A stretch of 64,000 nt of DNA from Rhytidiadelphus loreus (lineage: Eukaryota > Streptophyta > Bryopsida > Hypnales > Hylocomiaceae): contig OX344765.1 in the NCBI GenBank assembly GCA_947034895.1, positions 14,389,001 to 14,453,000 on the forward strand. Reading direction: 5' to 3'. The translations under genes were made by a program, and so were the position numbers. Shown here piece by piece: positions 48,595 through 61,800 of the stretch. Within the stretch, counting starts at the first letter, position 1. Each line of letters starts with the position of its first letter. The notes under the pieces were generated by a model. That model was given only the letters and a program-made list of their open reading frames with translations. It was not told the DNA's origin and searched no databases.

Positions 48595-49905
48595 CTACAC
48601 AAAGAAGACCGGGGCTTCAAGCTCAAGCGAAGTTTGATCACGAAGAGCGCCATTAGCTCCCCCTACATCAAACCAAACAATTACATTCTTGCGTAAGGAC
48701 GTCTCAAAGGAAATCACAAAATCAAGTGTAGGCTCTAGAAGAATTATGACGGACGAGCATCTTGCCATGCTTACATTGATTAGATGAATAATATCACGAT
48801 TCGGATGTACCTTGAGCTCATTGACTTCCCAACAAGTACCATAGCATGGCCACAATGTCGTGAAATAAAACTTTCTAATTTCTTCCATGAGACAACACAC
48901 TAGCTTCTCCGCGTTTCTTACCATTCGCACAATCTGCACGAGACGCCATTTTCGTTCTCACTTATTCCGCCTGCCATGCGGGACCTCGAGAAGTTACACA
49001 AGTTACAGCACAATAGAATTCACTGCCCTGAACACGGAGCTCCAGGATCATCTTGCATATGAGCTGCCACGCACAACCCATGGTAAAGGGTTCGTTTTAC
49101 TCTCAGAGACTCGTCAACATAGCAAGTAAGAGTTGCTAGTATTCTAAACTTCGACTCAAACAATGATCCCGGGACGAAACTTATAACAGCTTAGGAATAC
49201 AGAAGTTTCAGCAAGAGGTACATTTCGAGAAGGAGGAGCTTCCCAGACACGTAATGGCTGTCAAAGTAGGAGCATCTTACTAGGGTAATCAAAAGTCACA
49301 ACCTCTACCGCATTGGTTGCCTCGCCTAATACCTTCTTCCATCTGCCACACATTCAACATAGTCATTCGTAAATATTCTAGCATCCGTGTTCACGCAAAT
49401 GAATGACACTAACTCATTCATTTTGTCTCACCAGTAGCAAAACCCTAAACCAAGGCCCAAGGCATCTCAATTCCTGGGTTCCTAACATACGATTCAGACA
49501 GGTAGACAGACAGACTTGAGAAGCACTTGCTCTAAGAACTACACACGTCACCCTAACTAGACCACATTACACTTAAACCTCTACTACAGCTAAACTAACC
49601 GCCTTCTCTATTGAAATAAGAGCATAATGGTTTCAAGACTGTGGGCAAGAACCAAATTTCGTAATGATCGTAACTTGAATTACTGTGGCTTTGGCTGCAT
49701 CTAAGATTCTGCTCCCCAACAATGGCAAGTCCATCAGCTAAGGAAAGCGCGTCAAACGCCCCAAGCTGTGGAGAAATATTTACGATGGCAAACATAATCT
49801 GAATGATAATTTGGGGGGCACATATACCTGACCATCCATTCAGAAATTGGCTCCTGCACCATAGGCAAATACCAGAAGAGGGGAATCCAATTTTCCCCTT
49901 TCACC
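48595..49905 (-). pseudogene. Decayed copy of the alpha/beta-hydrolase gene
   Basis: Exons and introns of the gene at 39226-41262 are recognisable in the same order. 49890-49840 matches the end of exon 1 (SPLLVFAYGAGAN, then a stop). 49345-49270 matches the WKKLLGEATKAVEVV exon. 48940-48880 matches the nucleophile exon region with about 15 bases deleted. 48665-48597 matches GANGALRDQT, where a TAG follows FFV and the donor is destroyed. Introns are retained, so it arose by DNA duplication, not reverse transcription. Start, terminal exon and frame are lost. Confidence 0.8.
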
Positions 49906-51678
49906 TGCACGGATGAGTTCTGTAGAGTGTAAGGCCCGTACTCCCAGCAACCTTCTCAATCGGTAGTTTCATAATAATTACCGCGACCTGCCATTCACAA
50001 CGTATGATATGGAAAGCCTTGGTCAATCAAGAGCCGAAAATAGAAAGTGGAAAAAGCGCCAAAGTCGAATTCAAACACTCGAGATTCAAGTGCCGACTTA
50101 GACAGCATCGGAGGAGCGCAAATGCAATCATCACACACAAACCTAGCTCTTCATCAACAAGAAGCAGATGAAGGATTGGTTTGTTACAGAATACTGTAAC
50201 CATCGGCATGAGAGGAAAATACGAACTTCAAAATAACCGAATAAGAAGACGAGAACGTGAGACAAAGGCAACGACTACACCAAACGAATCTTGAAGATTT
50301 GAAACAAATGCGAATCTTGACCAAGACCTCCAGTTTAGATCGCATCCTCGGTTTCAAATATTATGAGAATTCAAACAAAGAAAAAACCCAGAGGAGCCTT
50401 CTACAAGATTCGCAGCAATCACTCTCTCTCTCATTACTACTAGCTAACTCAGCTTTACCCTAGCAACATAAATAAAACCATAAAACACAAAGACGGATGC
50501 TATCAAGAACCAACTACTTCGATTCCACTAATACAATACGATAGAATTCGACGGAACGTCAGCCTCTCAAACACACTCAACAGCAAACACTCATCAACAA
50601 ACCACCTACAACTCTTCTCCAATTCCAACCAATACATAAGCAAAGAGGCTCCTCCCGTCTCACCAATGACCGCATTCTGTTTGCCCTTCTTCCCCTGAAA
50701 CGAAAACCTCCATCCACAGACCCTCTGAAACCACCACACCATCCAAATTCTCCAAGAAGACCACAAGCTAATCTCGAATGATCCCAAACTCTTGAAAATA
50801 GACCAAAAGGAACGGAAACTCCAAATGCTCATCAACTCCAAAGTGAGAAAACTTCAAAGAGGGACTAATCTCAGTGACAACCAGATCCCGTAGTTGGTAA
50901 ATTAGGGGTCGAAGCTACAGGAGGACTGTGAGACAACAGATAAAGAGAGGCGGCACCCTCGCTCCACGCCATAAAATTTGAATTTCCATCGCAGTGAGGC
51001 ACCCGCATCCATCCACAAGGGAGGTCCCAACTGATGAGCCAGCCACGCGATTCAAACTCCCCAAATGTCGCCGTCAGTCGTCGGCCGATTGTAGTTGTGC
51101 CGCGCATTCGCAAGACGAACGAAGATCCCACCCAATGCATTGGCAAAGGCAAGGTCGCCTTGGGAGTCGCGCACTCGCGCCCCTGGTTTTGAATGGCGCT
51201 TGCCAATTGTTCCCCGCTGTTTACCGTCTCAGACGGTTACCCGGTCACCGTCTTTTTGCTTCTTCCGGTGGCAGACACTCTCGGCAACTGGCACGAGTCA
51301 GTATTCCGGGCCGGCCCATTTATTGGGTGGGCTTGTCCTTTCTTCCCCTTTCGTGAGAATTCAAATTTTGGGGTCTTCAACTTCGTCGCGGGCGACGGGT
51401 AAGGCCCGTCGTGGACGACGTCCCAAACAAGGTGATCATGTCGTGTTGTTTTGATGTTTTGTTTTTTTAATTTTTCATTCTATTTTGCTTGGGGAATATT
51501 CTCATGCTCATGACCAATTCCACCAGCAGGCGGGACATGGGGTCCTGGTTTGAATTCTTTTTTTGGATTTGGGGAACTGGAGACTGGGAAGGGTCAATAG
51601 TGGGCGTCATTGATTGCGAGATTGGTCTAAATTGTATAAAACTTAGTAGTAATTTAATTTCATATTTGGAAATGCTTT
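49906..51678. other. Moderate-GC region without recognisable gene
   Basis: Short frames on both strands (for example 50503-50841 and 50871-51206 on the minus strand, 50994-51454 on the plus strand) overlap each other and match no family I know. The composition is closer to the gene islands than to the AT-rich DNA that follows, so an untranslated exon or a lineage-specific gene is possible but not shown. Confidence 0.4.
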
Positions 51679-52330
51679 TTAACCCCAAAATGACCTTGAG
51701 GACAGAATGTGTCCTTGACCAATTTTTGAAGTTAAATAGAACCGTATTAAATTAATCTTTTTAGTAGTTTATATTTTTGAAAAAATCTTTTTGAAGTCTA
51801 GTTTTAGCTTCAAAAATCTGATTTTGAAAATGATTGATTATGATTTTTCTATTCAAGATTTTGTGCGCATGTGTCCATTGCAATCTTGACTTTTTGTAGT
51901 GTTGAGGACTCTTGGGAACGAGCTTCAAATACACTAGATCTTTAAGAAAAAATCACATTAGAAATTCATTTTAAAAGATTGTAGAGTATATTTTGAGAAG
52001 TCATAAATTGAGTGGGGTTATGCATGTTAGGCCCATTAACCTTATATTTTTTGGTGCCCAACTTTTTAGATTTGACATGTGAAAAGAGGATTGAAAGACT
52101 CCAAATCACTTTCACAGTTTTAACACCCTCATGATCAAACACTATAATCTTTCAATCCATAAGAGATATTGTTGTGTTTTCTTTTCTAATGTGATCTCTA
52201 ACATGTCTAAATTGATTTTATACAGTTACAATTCAAAAAAATGATATAACTTATCAAAATGTTGGCTTTTTGTTCAATTTAGAACAAATTCCTAGAAGCT
52301 CAATAAATTCCAGGGTTATTTTGGAGTTAA
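51679..52330. mobile_element. TTAA-flanked TIR element (652 bp)
   Basis: The left end is TTAA at 51679-51682 then CCCCAAAATGACC; the right end is GGTTATTTTGGAG then TTAA at 52327-52330. The inverted ends match at 11 of 13 positions. The end sequence differs from the CCCCTAAAGGACC group but has the same layout. It has no long reading frame. Confidence 0.6.
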
Positions 52331-54312
52331 GGTGGAAACGCTAAAAAAACGTCAAAATAATAAGCAAATCAACATAGTTGGAAGCACCTTTTTTAGGGAA
52401 AGAAAAAAGAAAAAATATATATTATAGTATTAGCAATTCAAAAGCATGAATTTTCAAACTACAACTCCCTAGGCCACATAAACTATCACATGACTTGGCC
52501 CCAAAACCAAAATCTAGAAAAATTACCAATCATCCAATGGTAGTTGAACATAGGAATAATTTAATTAATGATACTTTAGGGGACACACTTTATGGAAGTC
52601 TACATGTTAGGGGTGAGTACAGTGACGGGTAGGGATGTTTTTACCTTGGTGGGAATGAATTCAAAGTGAAAGAAGGTAACATTAACAAAAGAATAAGTTT
52701 TGGAGCATGGTTTCTCTTGTTGATTTGTAAAAGCTTTTGATCAATCTTGTTAGGAGTCAAAAAGGAATTCTAGATTCTCTTAGAACATATTTTTGGAACT
52801 CAATTTGAATAAACTGTGGATTTTCAAAGTGTTGAAAATATGTATATACAAAATCAACCCTATGTTTTTATATATGAAGGATGTACATTTCAAGCAAGAA
52901 TCTAGAGAGAACAATTTTGCAAACAAATCATAGTTAGACCTTACATACATTAAATTGTGTCTCTTAATAAAAGTGATCTTAGTACATTTTTGTTAAAGTT
53001 TAAATAGTCTAATGACAAGAGAGTTTAAGTGGATTGTGGATCATCAATTGTAAGTTTGAATGGATTTTGTGAAGAATTGTGCAAAGCCAATTCAATTTAG
53101 AAGTTGTAGGTAGAGGAATGAGCTTGACCAAACTTCATAAATAAAAAAATTTAAACATTTAAGGTTTGAAGATTTATAATACTAGTTGTTCAACCATTGC
53201 AACATTTGAAGTCCGTCCCCAATCCCATTTGGAATTTTACAAACATTGTGTTTTTCTTTAGTTTGCTAGAAATGGATTTAGAACTCATCCATGCTTCCCA
53301 GATGTGAAAGGTTTAATACATTACCATTTGAATGGATGAAGTCACATTATGGGATCACAACACTATTATAGTATACTTAGTACAATACATGAGATGCATT
53401 TTTTATTTTGAAAATACATTTGATTCTTACAAGTTTTAGGAGATTTTTTCAAAATGCAAAGTTTGTATGGTTTATCATTGTCAATTTATTTGCATTAAAC
53501 ATTCATCACCCACTTTTGAATCAATTATTTTGATAAAACTTTAAACTCTTATTATTAATATATTATCAAAATAATGGCTACCATGGAACATCGATACAAT
53601 ATTAATTGAATGTCACATAGAACTACAATTGCATATCACATTAATAGAAGGAGTCTCATAGCTTTCCTTAACTTCAAGGAAATGGAGGTGGCATCAGAGT
53701 TACAATGAGGAATAAGGAGATGGAGTTTGTAAAAAACTTAGGACGAAACTCCTTGAAGCATCCCAACTAAATTCGATGGAGTTTGGTATTGTGTTTCTTT
53801 TGTACTATTCTTAGTTAAACCTTCCTATAATCCCCCTTCTACAAATTGGGGTTCAGTTTATGATCAACTCAATTCCTTAATCCCTAATGTAGGTTTTTCC
53901 TATTCATATAGTGACCGTATAGAGAAGACTTAAAAATACAAGTGGTGTTTATAGCATAGCATGTCATATGGGGCTAATTTTTTTTTGTATCCTTACAAAA
54001 ACTATAGGAGAGTATGTTATGAAATTTGCATACTTTTTGAGTAAGCAAAGAATTGTAAAAGTTTTTTTTGTATTCATCTTTATAACGAATGAATATAGAA
54101 ATAGTAGACCACATTGTGGGTCCTACCTACATTAGAGGTTAATTCTTGGATGAGCACAATATTCTTTAGCAAGTTTAGTGAAGTCTTTTTTGCTTGTCTA
54201 CTCATCTCATTCCATGACATTTCTTCAACAAGTTGGAGGAATGAAGATTGTCCCTACCAAGAACGAGGGCACCCTTTTGTAACTACTCGGCCCTATTATA
54301 TGGAATACATAG
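52331..54312. other. AT-rich intergenic DNA
   Basis: No gene seen. 53690-53870 is related to 57560-57720 (shared TTCCTTGAAG and TACAAATTGGGGT phrases), a decayed dispersed repeat. Confidence 0.5.
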
Positions 54313-54314
54313 TA

Positions 54315-54714
54315 AGGTAGCTGACCTTTTCCATTTAGGCAACCATTTTCACTAGTTAGGTTGTCATGTTTCCAATTAGTTGTGGCTTAGGTGATAACTC
54401 ACGTGGTTAGGTGATAGCTCATACATCACAAATGCTAGGGAGGTGTACATTGGAAGCCACAATTATTGCCTACATTGAAGCATGGTCAATTTTGTAATCA
54501 ACTCACAATTGAAAATATAGTGACCTATATAACAAGAATAGTTTGAATGAAATCTTCACAAAAAAATTCACGATAATTTTGTGTTTGAGTAAAAAACAAC
54601 GTAAAAAAATATGAAATCCTTCTTAAATCTATTTCTCTAAACCGGGAAATTTTTCCCCTCACCATACCCATATATGCTGAATTTCTTAAGTGATCGGAAA
54701 GGGGTCAGCTACCT
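54315..54714. mobile_element. TA-flanked TIR MITE, relative of the CHS A insertion
   Basis: The ends are AGGTAGCTGACC and GGTCAGCTACCT, flanked by TA at 54313-54314 and 54715-54716; the 400 bp length is close to the 410 bp of the element at 8696-9105. Both share the AGGTAG terminus and the TA flank, but the interiors differ. A partial frame at its left edge is chance. Confidence 0.75.
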
Positions 54715-54716
54715 TA

Positions 54717-57080
54717 TATCAAATAATTCATGTTGGTGAACGACGATTATATGAGTGAAAAGTTTGACACTGTAAAAATCAAATTTTAATTTTAATTTTA
54801 TAATAGAAATAATATAAAGTTTTTTCTGTTTTCACTTTTTTTTTTTTTAAATTTCTACCAGTAAAAGCAGGTAGCTGTTTGAAGGCAAGATTGTTTGATT
54901 CATTTGAATTTGAAAATTTTGAGTACTTGCTACCGTGTAGCTGTCACGTTCACGTTGGTGTCCGTCTGTGCCAGTGAGTCCGTCCGTCCTTGCACATGCC
55001 CAACTGCATCTTTGTCACCCAAATGAATTGTGATTTGTGAGCAGAAACTTCCCATCCGTCAATCTGATGAAGCGATGGATGGATGGACGGTTGGATCTGT
55101 ACATCCAGAATCTTGAGTTTGGTTTCATACCAGTGTTTGAAAAAAAAAGTGGCAGTTTGAAAACATTGGCAAAAAATCGGTGAAAAAAACATTAAAATTT
55201 ATATTTTGAGTGAAAAAGAGAGAAAAATAACCAGACTTGGTGCTTGGAAAAATGGTTGAATATGGGAATTCAAGGGAAATAGTTGATAAAACTCAAAAAA
55301 TATCATGAACATTGTTTCATACAAGAAACGCTTGCTTTGGAAAACAAATGGGATGGCTTTCTTTTTCTTCATTTTTTGAAACAAATGGAAATCATTGATT
55401 GTGCAAATGGAATGACCAAACTTTCAAACCTAAACAAAAAAATACACATTAGCCAAGCTCCTCGAGAGAGAAGCTAGACACAAAAAGAGAGGAAAAGGAA
55501 ACTATGGTAGATTGATACTTTAAATCAATTGAGACCCGATTCCATTAGAATGCATTCATTAGAGAATATCAATCTATGATTGTCTAAGATATCTTACTGT
55601 TGATGTGCTCTCAAATAAGAGAATGATGTTGAACGTTTCTAAGTTGGCATTCTATAGTGACATGTCTTCATAGATTTTGATGGAATTGGGTTACAACTTG
55701 TTTTTACAGTAATCCACTCTATGTACCAATTATACAATGTTTTTAGGTTCAATTAGAAACATAGTTTTATTTTCACTAGATTAAAGGGATGACAAAGGCA
55801 TTGCATTGACAAAATTTACATCTAAGGTAAAGCAAACAAGTCCATTTGAGGGACAATGAATACTTTTCCCTTGTTAGATTGTTGAAAAAATCTAATTTCT
55901 TTCCCATATATTGGTATAGATAAATGTAAGAGAAGCTAATAGTAATTGAAACTAAGATTTTCTGAAAAACTAAGTATGAATTTGTTATGAATTTTTGAAG
56001 TGTACTATCCAAAATGGTCCAAAAGAGTATCTAAACTACTCCGAAGCCAACAAAAAGTGCATCCATAATGGTATTCTTACTCATCTTAAGCAATCATCAT
56101 ACAATATATCCTAAAATGTCCACAACATCAAGATCCTAAAATATACACTTTTGTCATGGTTTCATAGTAAGAAGGTTAGAATTATATGTTGTGTAATCTA
56201 ATTAAGTCATTCCTTTATTATCACATAGGTTTTGGTTGTTCCCACTAAGTAAATCCATTGTCACTCCAATATCATTTTTGAAAGAATGTTGACTTTAAGT
56301 CGAATGTAAGAGTTTATTGGGGGCCCTTTCATAGATGTCTACAATGGGCCAAAAGTCAAGAATGGGCTTGGTTTACATTAGATGAAACCATTGTGGCCAA
56401 TATGATTTTCTTGTTCTAATGGGATGGTTGTTATTTAAAAAAAATTCAAATATAGATAGATGTGATATAGGCCAATAGTAGCGGAAATTGTGTTTTTCTA
56501 AATTTCTAAATTTTATTGCCTAAATCTTCATTAAAATTCATTAAATCCTACACACAAAAAACATTTGTTGATTACAACTTTAAATGTATGTATGCAAATT
56601 GGGTTAAAGTCACATTAGGAGGAGGGGGCCACCTTAGGGCATTGGATAGAGAGCGCATACATTGATATTAGTGCACCAACTATCAACCTCAGAGTGCATA
56701 GCTGAGTATCTATCTATATGTAGCCAAATCATAACGTCTACTCACAAATGCATTTGAAAATTTCTTTGCAACCAATAAACTAGCAAAGCAACTATAGTAA
56801 TCTTAGGTTCTTAAAAAGCAATCATTGTGTGATATTCTTCAAAGATCCATCAAGATTTAGTGATGAACACTATCTTAAGATTTTAATGATCAAAATGACT
56901 ATTTTTTTTAAATGAGTACTTTAAAAGTCAATGGCCTTTATTGAATGAAATACTCATCAAACCAATCCTAATATGTATGAATTCTAAAAAAAAATAAACT
57001 TCTTTCCAAAAATATCCCAAATTAAATAACAAAAGAAATTAAGCTTCCTTGGTGAAATTTATTTGAAGATCTAAAACACA
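54717..57080. other. AT-rich intergenic DNA
   Basis: No gene seen. A small GC-richer patch at 54940-55120 has GGATGGATGGACGG-type short repeats. The frames at 55199-55384 and 55776-56012 (-) are unrecognised and low complexity. Confidence 0.5.
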
Positions 57081-57293
57081 CACTAAAGAAACCCGTGTTT
57101 TAAGTGATGAGCCCTGATTTTTTGGAACGGATTTTTTTTGACATCTAAGTTGACATCTAGTTGTTTTTATGTCAACAATAGCATCCAATGAACATCATGA
57201 AAAACATAAAATAGCTAGATGTCAACCTAGATGTCAAAAAAAATTTGTTCCAAAATTAGGGCTCATCACCTAAAATGCGGATTTCTTCTAGTG
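57081..57293. mobile_element. CACTA-type foldback MITE (213 bp) with ACA target duplication
   Basis: The left end is CACTAAAGAAACCCGTGTTT and the right end is GATTTCTTCTAGTG. The arms pair through GTGATGAGCCCTGATTTTTTGG and its complement, and through repeats of TTGACATCTAG near the centre. The three bases ACA at 57078-57080 recur at 57294-57296, the expected 3-base CACTA target duplication. Confidence 0.85.
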
Positions 57294-58818
57294 ACATTCT
57301 ACTATAAACAAAATGTACAATGTTCACCAGTACAAACCCACTTTGAATTGCAATTTGTGTTAGCTTTAATGATGAGCTTGCACAAACCACTTTAGTTCAT
57401 GGAGGATTTGTACTAGTGACTATTTCAAATTTATAGTAGGATTTCAATTGTTGTCGTTGGATGACACTTTCTTAGAAGAGACATCATCAAGTAAATATGT
57501 ATTGCAATGACATAAATTCTAATGTATTATTAGAATTAATTGTAAAGTGCTAGAAAGGAAGGATGAGGTGTTAGAGTTTGAAGATGTTAGAGAAAAACAC
57601 AAGACATAATTCCTTGAAGTACCGAAATTGGAATATGATAGGATTTGGTGTTGTGTACCTTTTATACTATCCTAAGTTAAGCCTTTTTTTGATAGCCCTT
57701 GTACAAATTGGGGTGAACTTTTCAAGTAACTCTATTATGATATAGGAGAGATATAGATCTAATGCATAAAAAGTAGTTACATTTTAAATTTGCTAGTACT
57801 ACTACTCATCCACCTAAAATTTCCATCAGTGTCTTGCAATAAGTATTATTGTATAATACACACATTTACACACACATGCATATGTATATATGCACCAATG
57901 CATAGCAAATGGTATTGGATTCCATTAGTTATTCATCATAAAGCATTTATAGAATATAGACCTTGGTGAATAGATGTTGAATTGAAATATTTTTACACTT
58001 TCTACTAATATATCTAGATTTTGGTTTTAGCTACTAAGTAAGGTGACAATTAAGTGACCTAGGAAGTTCTACTTTGAAAATTCATAGAAATTATCAATCT
58101 AATCCAAAAATTATAATCTTCTTTTTGAAACTTCACGATTTCCAATTGCTAATACAACAACAACAAATTCAAGGAAAAGGTGCCTCCACCTATTCTGAAT
58201 TGCTTATTGTGACAGTTTTCGGTGTTTCCACCTTGCACCCTCCCAAATAGGATAAATCAGGGTAATCACTTTATTTTTAATTTTTAATTTTTAATTTTTT
58301 AAATTTAAATTTTTTCTTGAATCAGGGTGATTACTTTAGCCACCCCCAAAGTTGATGTACAGTACAACTTGGTTTTCAATTCAACACAGTCCCATATTAA
58401 ATACCCACATCAAAGCAGTGTGAAGCCCATTGAATGCTGAAGGCTTTCATGTCCCACTCCCCAATTGCCACATCAACATAGGCATTCACTGTCATTGAAA
58501 CATTGAAACACTCCCAACCATGTAAAATAAATGAAAATATATCATAAAATTACCACCTAGATTCCTAGAATTGTCTAATGAGACCCGAATCAAATTCCTT
58601 TCCTAAATTGTTGCCAAATTAGGGTAAACAAAGGCCACGACTTGAATGTTGGGCATAAACTTACCACCCACATAGTGCCTCATCTCAAGTGGCACAAACG
58701 GTACCTTTGCGAAGATGCACAGCTTTTTCATGCACCCAAGTGAAGTACCATGAAATGATGATAACTTAAAATTGAGGCAAGCTCAACGCAATTAATTGAG
58801 AGCCTGCCTGATGATTAA
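57294..58818. other. AT-rich intergenic DNA before the glycosyltransferase
   Basis: No gene seen. A run of TTTTTAA units lies at 58270-58320. The last few hundred bases must hold the 3' untranslated region of the minus-strand gene ending at 58819. Confidence 0.45.
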
Positions 58819-61800
58819 TCAGAGCGATAGTCCATTCTCGTAGCTAGCAACTTGGTCCAACAAGCGAAACCCAGCAGCTCGTGTAAATTTTCTAGCAAAC
58901 AGAAAGCACGGTCTATCTTTGCCTGCAGCTTTGCACCATTCGGTTCGTGACTCCGTGTCATACCTGATGCTGCGGATTTTCTGCATGCCAAGTTCCAAGT
59001 ATGAGTGGTGAAAGTTTCATGAATCATAGTCTAAAATCATTTTGTTGGGAAGTCCCAAAGTTTTCAAACATTTTGATCGTGTTGCTTGGTGCATTTACCC
59101 ATTGACTCTGAAATTTCTAAATTTTTTTCCAGAGTTTCAAAGTCACATGAAAGGAATCAGGTGTTTGTACTAAAGGGAATGGCAATAGTAGAGCATATGT
59201 ACAGAGGTATGTGAATTATGCCAATTCGCACAAATCAAAACTTGAAGTTGGTGTTCCTTTTGGTGCAACTGCTTCAAGGCAGGAAGGGGACTTTTTTAAG
59301 AGAAGGTTAACATTGAAGTGTGCCGAAACCTTTTGATTTGATTTGACGGAGGGAAAGATGAGAATACCTGAATATTCCTTATAGCCTCAAGGGTAGCATC
59401 TGAAAACGCATATGTCACAGGGTGCCATCCTTCACGACCTTTGCCTGTAACTTTATTCTCCCAATGGCTGTACGTCAATGTCCGCCGTTCGGTTTGCTCC
59501 TCCAAATCCTCCATCTAGGCTCACATAACCCACACTTAAAATAATTAAGAGCTAAAATTGAATGTGATTCCATACGAACAATCTGCCAACCTACGTACCC
59601 AAAAACAAGTATGCATCAATAGCATGAAGTAGACACACAAATGTTTGACACAACAGCATATGCAGAAGCACACCACAAATACTAGAGGAATTCATGTCAA
59701 CTTAATTTCAATCTCTTCAGTAACCAACTCTAGCAAAAGTTAGGTGGAACAAGACATAATTTCCACTAAATGTAGTTGCCGTAGTTGTGAAATTGAACGC
59801 TTTTTTCCAAAGAACTCCAGCCAAAAACTTCTGTTTCGTTACATAAGGAACCCTGAGCCACATCTCGATAGGAAAAAACAAACATACTTACTGCAAACAT
59901 AGTTTGAATATAATGCTCGTCAGGTATACAAGTGTGAGGCTTCTTCGCCCCAACTTTCTGTACCCAAAAACATGAGAATCATCATTAGAAAATAATCCTG
60001 CAGAAAATTACAAAGGAAATAGTGTATACATGGCTAGGAATATGATGCAGGGAAATATTGATTGCATCAGTGTCAAAACGACTGCATCCTAAGCAACTTC
60101 TTCACTTGAGAGCTTGAGCAAAGAACTAGGAAATGAGTCTAACCAAAGAGTTGTCGGTCCAATTCTTTGGTACAGGCTCAGGCTTCTGCAACCATGATTC
60201 ATTCCACCCATTTAACCACAAATTAATTCTGCAACTATAGTGGCAAAGTGATCATAAGTGCACAGTTTTAAAAATAAAATAAAAATTCATGAAAAGAATG
60301 AGATGAAATTTTCAACATATGTACTTTTCTACACTCATTGATTTTTAAATGGATTTTCCATGGGATCTATGCAACCACTAAAAATGGGAAACAAGTTTAA
60401 ACAGTGGAACCTTTGCACTACTCTCCCAGGAAAAAACATGAATAATCAAACTCAGTAGATTCTACAGAGGAGTTATAATTAACGAAAAGTGTACAAAGTT
60501 ACAAACCTTGCAGTGCTCGATAAAAACTGGATACACTTCAGAATCTTCTACAATAGCCTCGGCATGCTTCCGCGTCAAAGTAAACCACTAGCATACATCC
60601 AGCAACGTTTTCAGAGAGACAAACATAACATACAATTATCCAATAATTGTCCAAAGGATAACACGATTTGTCCTCATGGTGCCTTGCCATCACCAATAGT
60701 TGATTTTATTGGCAAGTTTGGCAAAATGGCAAAATTTCAAGAGATTGGCATTTCTCCACAGGAACATTGAACCTACACCAGGCCTAAGTTTTAAAGCTCC
60801 ATGTTCTGTTCAATAGACTATGGTTGCTATGAAGTACCTGAGATCCTTTCCGCCACTTATCAGGCGGGATAACGGTTTCCATGTTGGTATTGTACTGCTC
60901 ATCAGAGTGATCCACAAAACTGTTTCCCAAGCCCAGGCAACATCCTTTTTGAGAATCCTTGAAATTAAAACTGAATGGGAGATTGAAGCTACAGCTAGCT
61001 GAACTTGATCCGAGAAATAACCGATATGAAACAGATGGGAAGCAAACCAGCAAGTTACCTGTCTACAAAGCTCTTTGGAGACGTCATTACATAATTGTAG
61101 ACGTAGTCAAAATTGTATAGAGGTATACAACTGCAGCAAACCACAGAGAAATTCCAAGAATCAACCACTAACTAAGAAAAACAGGCATGTTTTCTATTGA
61201 TTATTATATCTCAAAAAGAGCTTTCCAATTCTCATGCTTAAACTGCATCCCTAATCTTTGCACTTATCCCTGTCACCATTCGTTCATCATGATGCGCAAT
61301 TGAAGAAGCACACACCCGAGACTCCCGAAATGCAATGCAAATCACTATCTAAGTTTGCAACAAAAGATTGGTGGCAATTTTACCTGTCAGAGAGAAGAAA
61401 GAAACGCTCATTCAATGGGTCCTTCAAAGCTTCTGTTAACAAGAGTCGCTCTGCCTGGATCATGCTCGACTCTCCCCATAATACCTGCATAACAACCGCG
61501 ATCCCTTCTCACATTCTTGTAAGCATTGTATAATCCTGTTAACGCCTGAATCCATTTTTCAAAATTTTTAAACATGTTTGCTTATATCATTGAACAAATA
61601 CGTTATTTACCTCAAATTCATCAAATTGGTCATAAAGGAATGTTGTCCTTTGAAGATTCAAGTATTAGATTGAATAAACGAGAAGTTACTTGAACGAATC
61701 ATAGCTCTAAACACTCTGTTCATGTTCCAAAATTTGAACTTCGGAGAGCTGCTTAGAGGTTAATCGACCACTAACCTTTCATTAGAAATAGGGTTCCCTA

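Noticed and set aside
50503..51454. Possible gene in the moderate-GC patch at 50.5-51.4 kb
   Set aside because: Frames on both strands overlap, none shows a domain or a consistent exon chain; kept only as an unassigned region.
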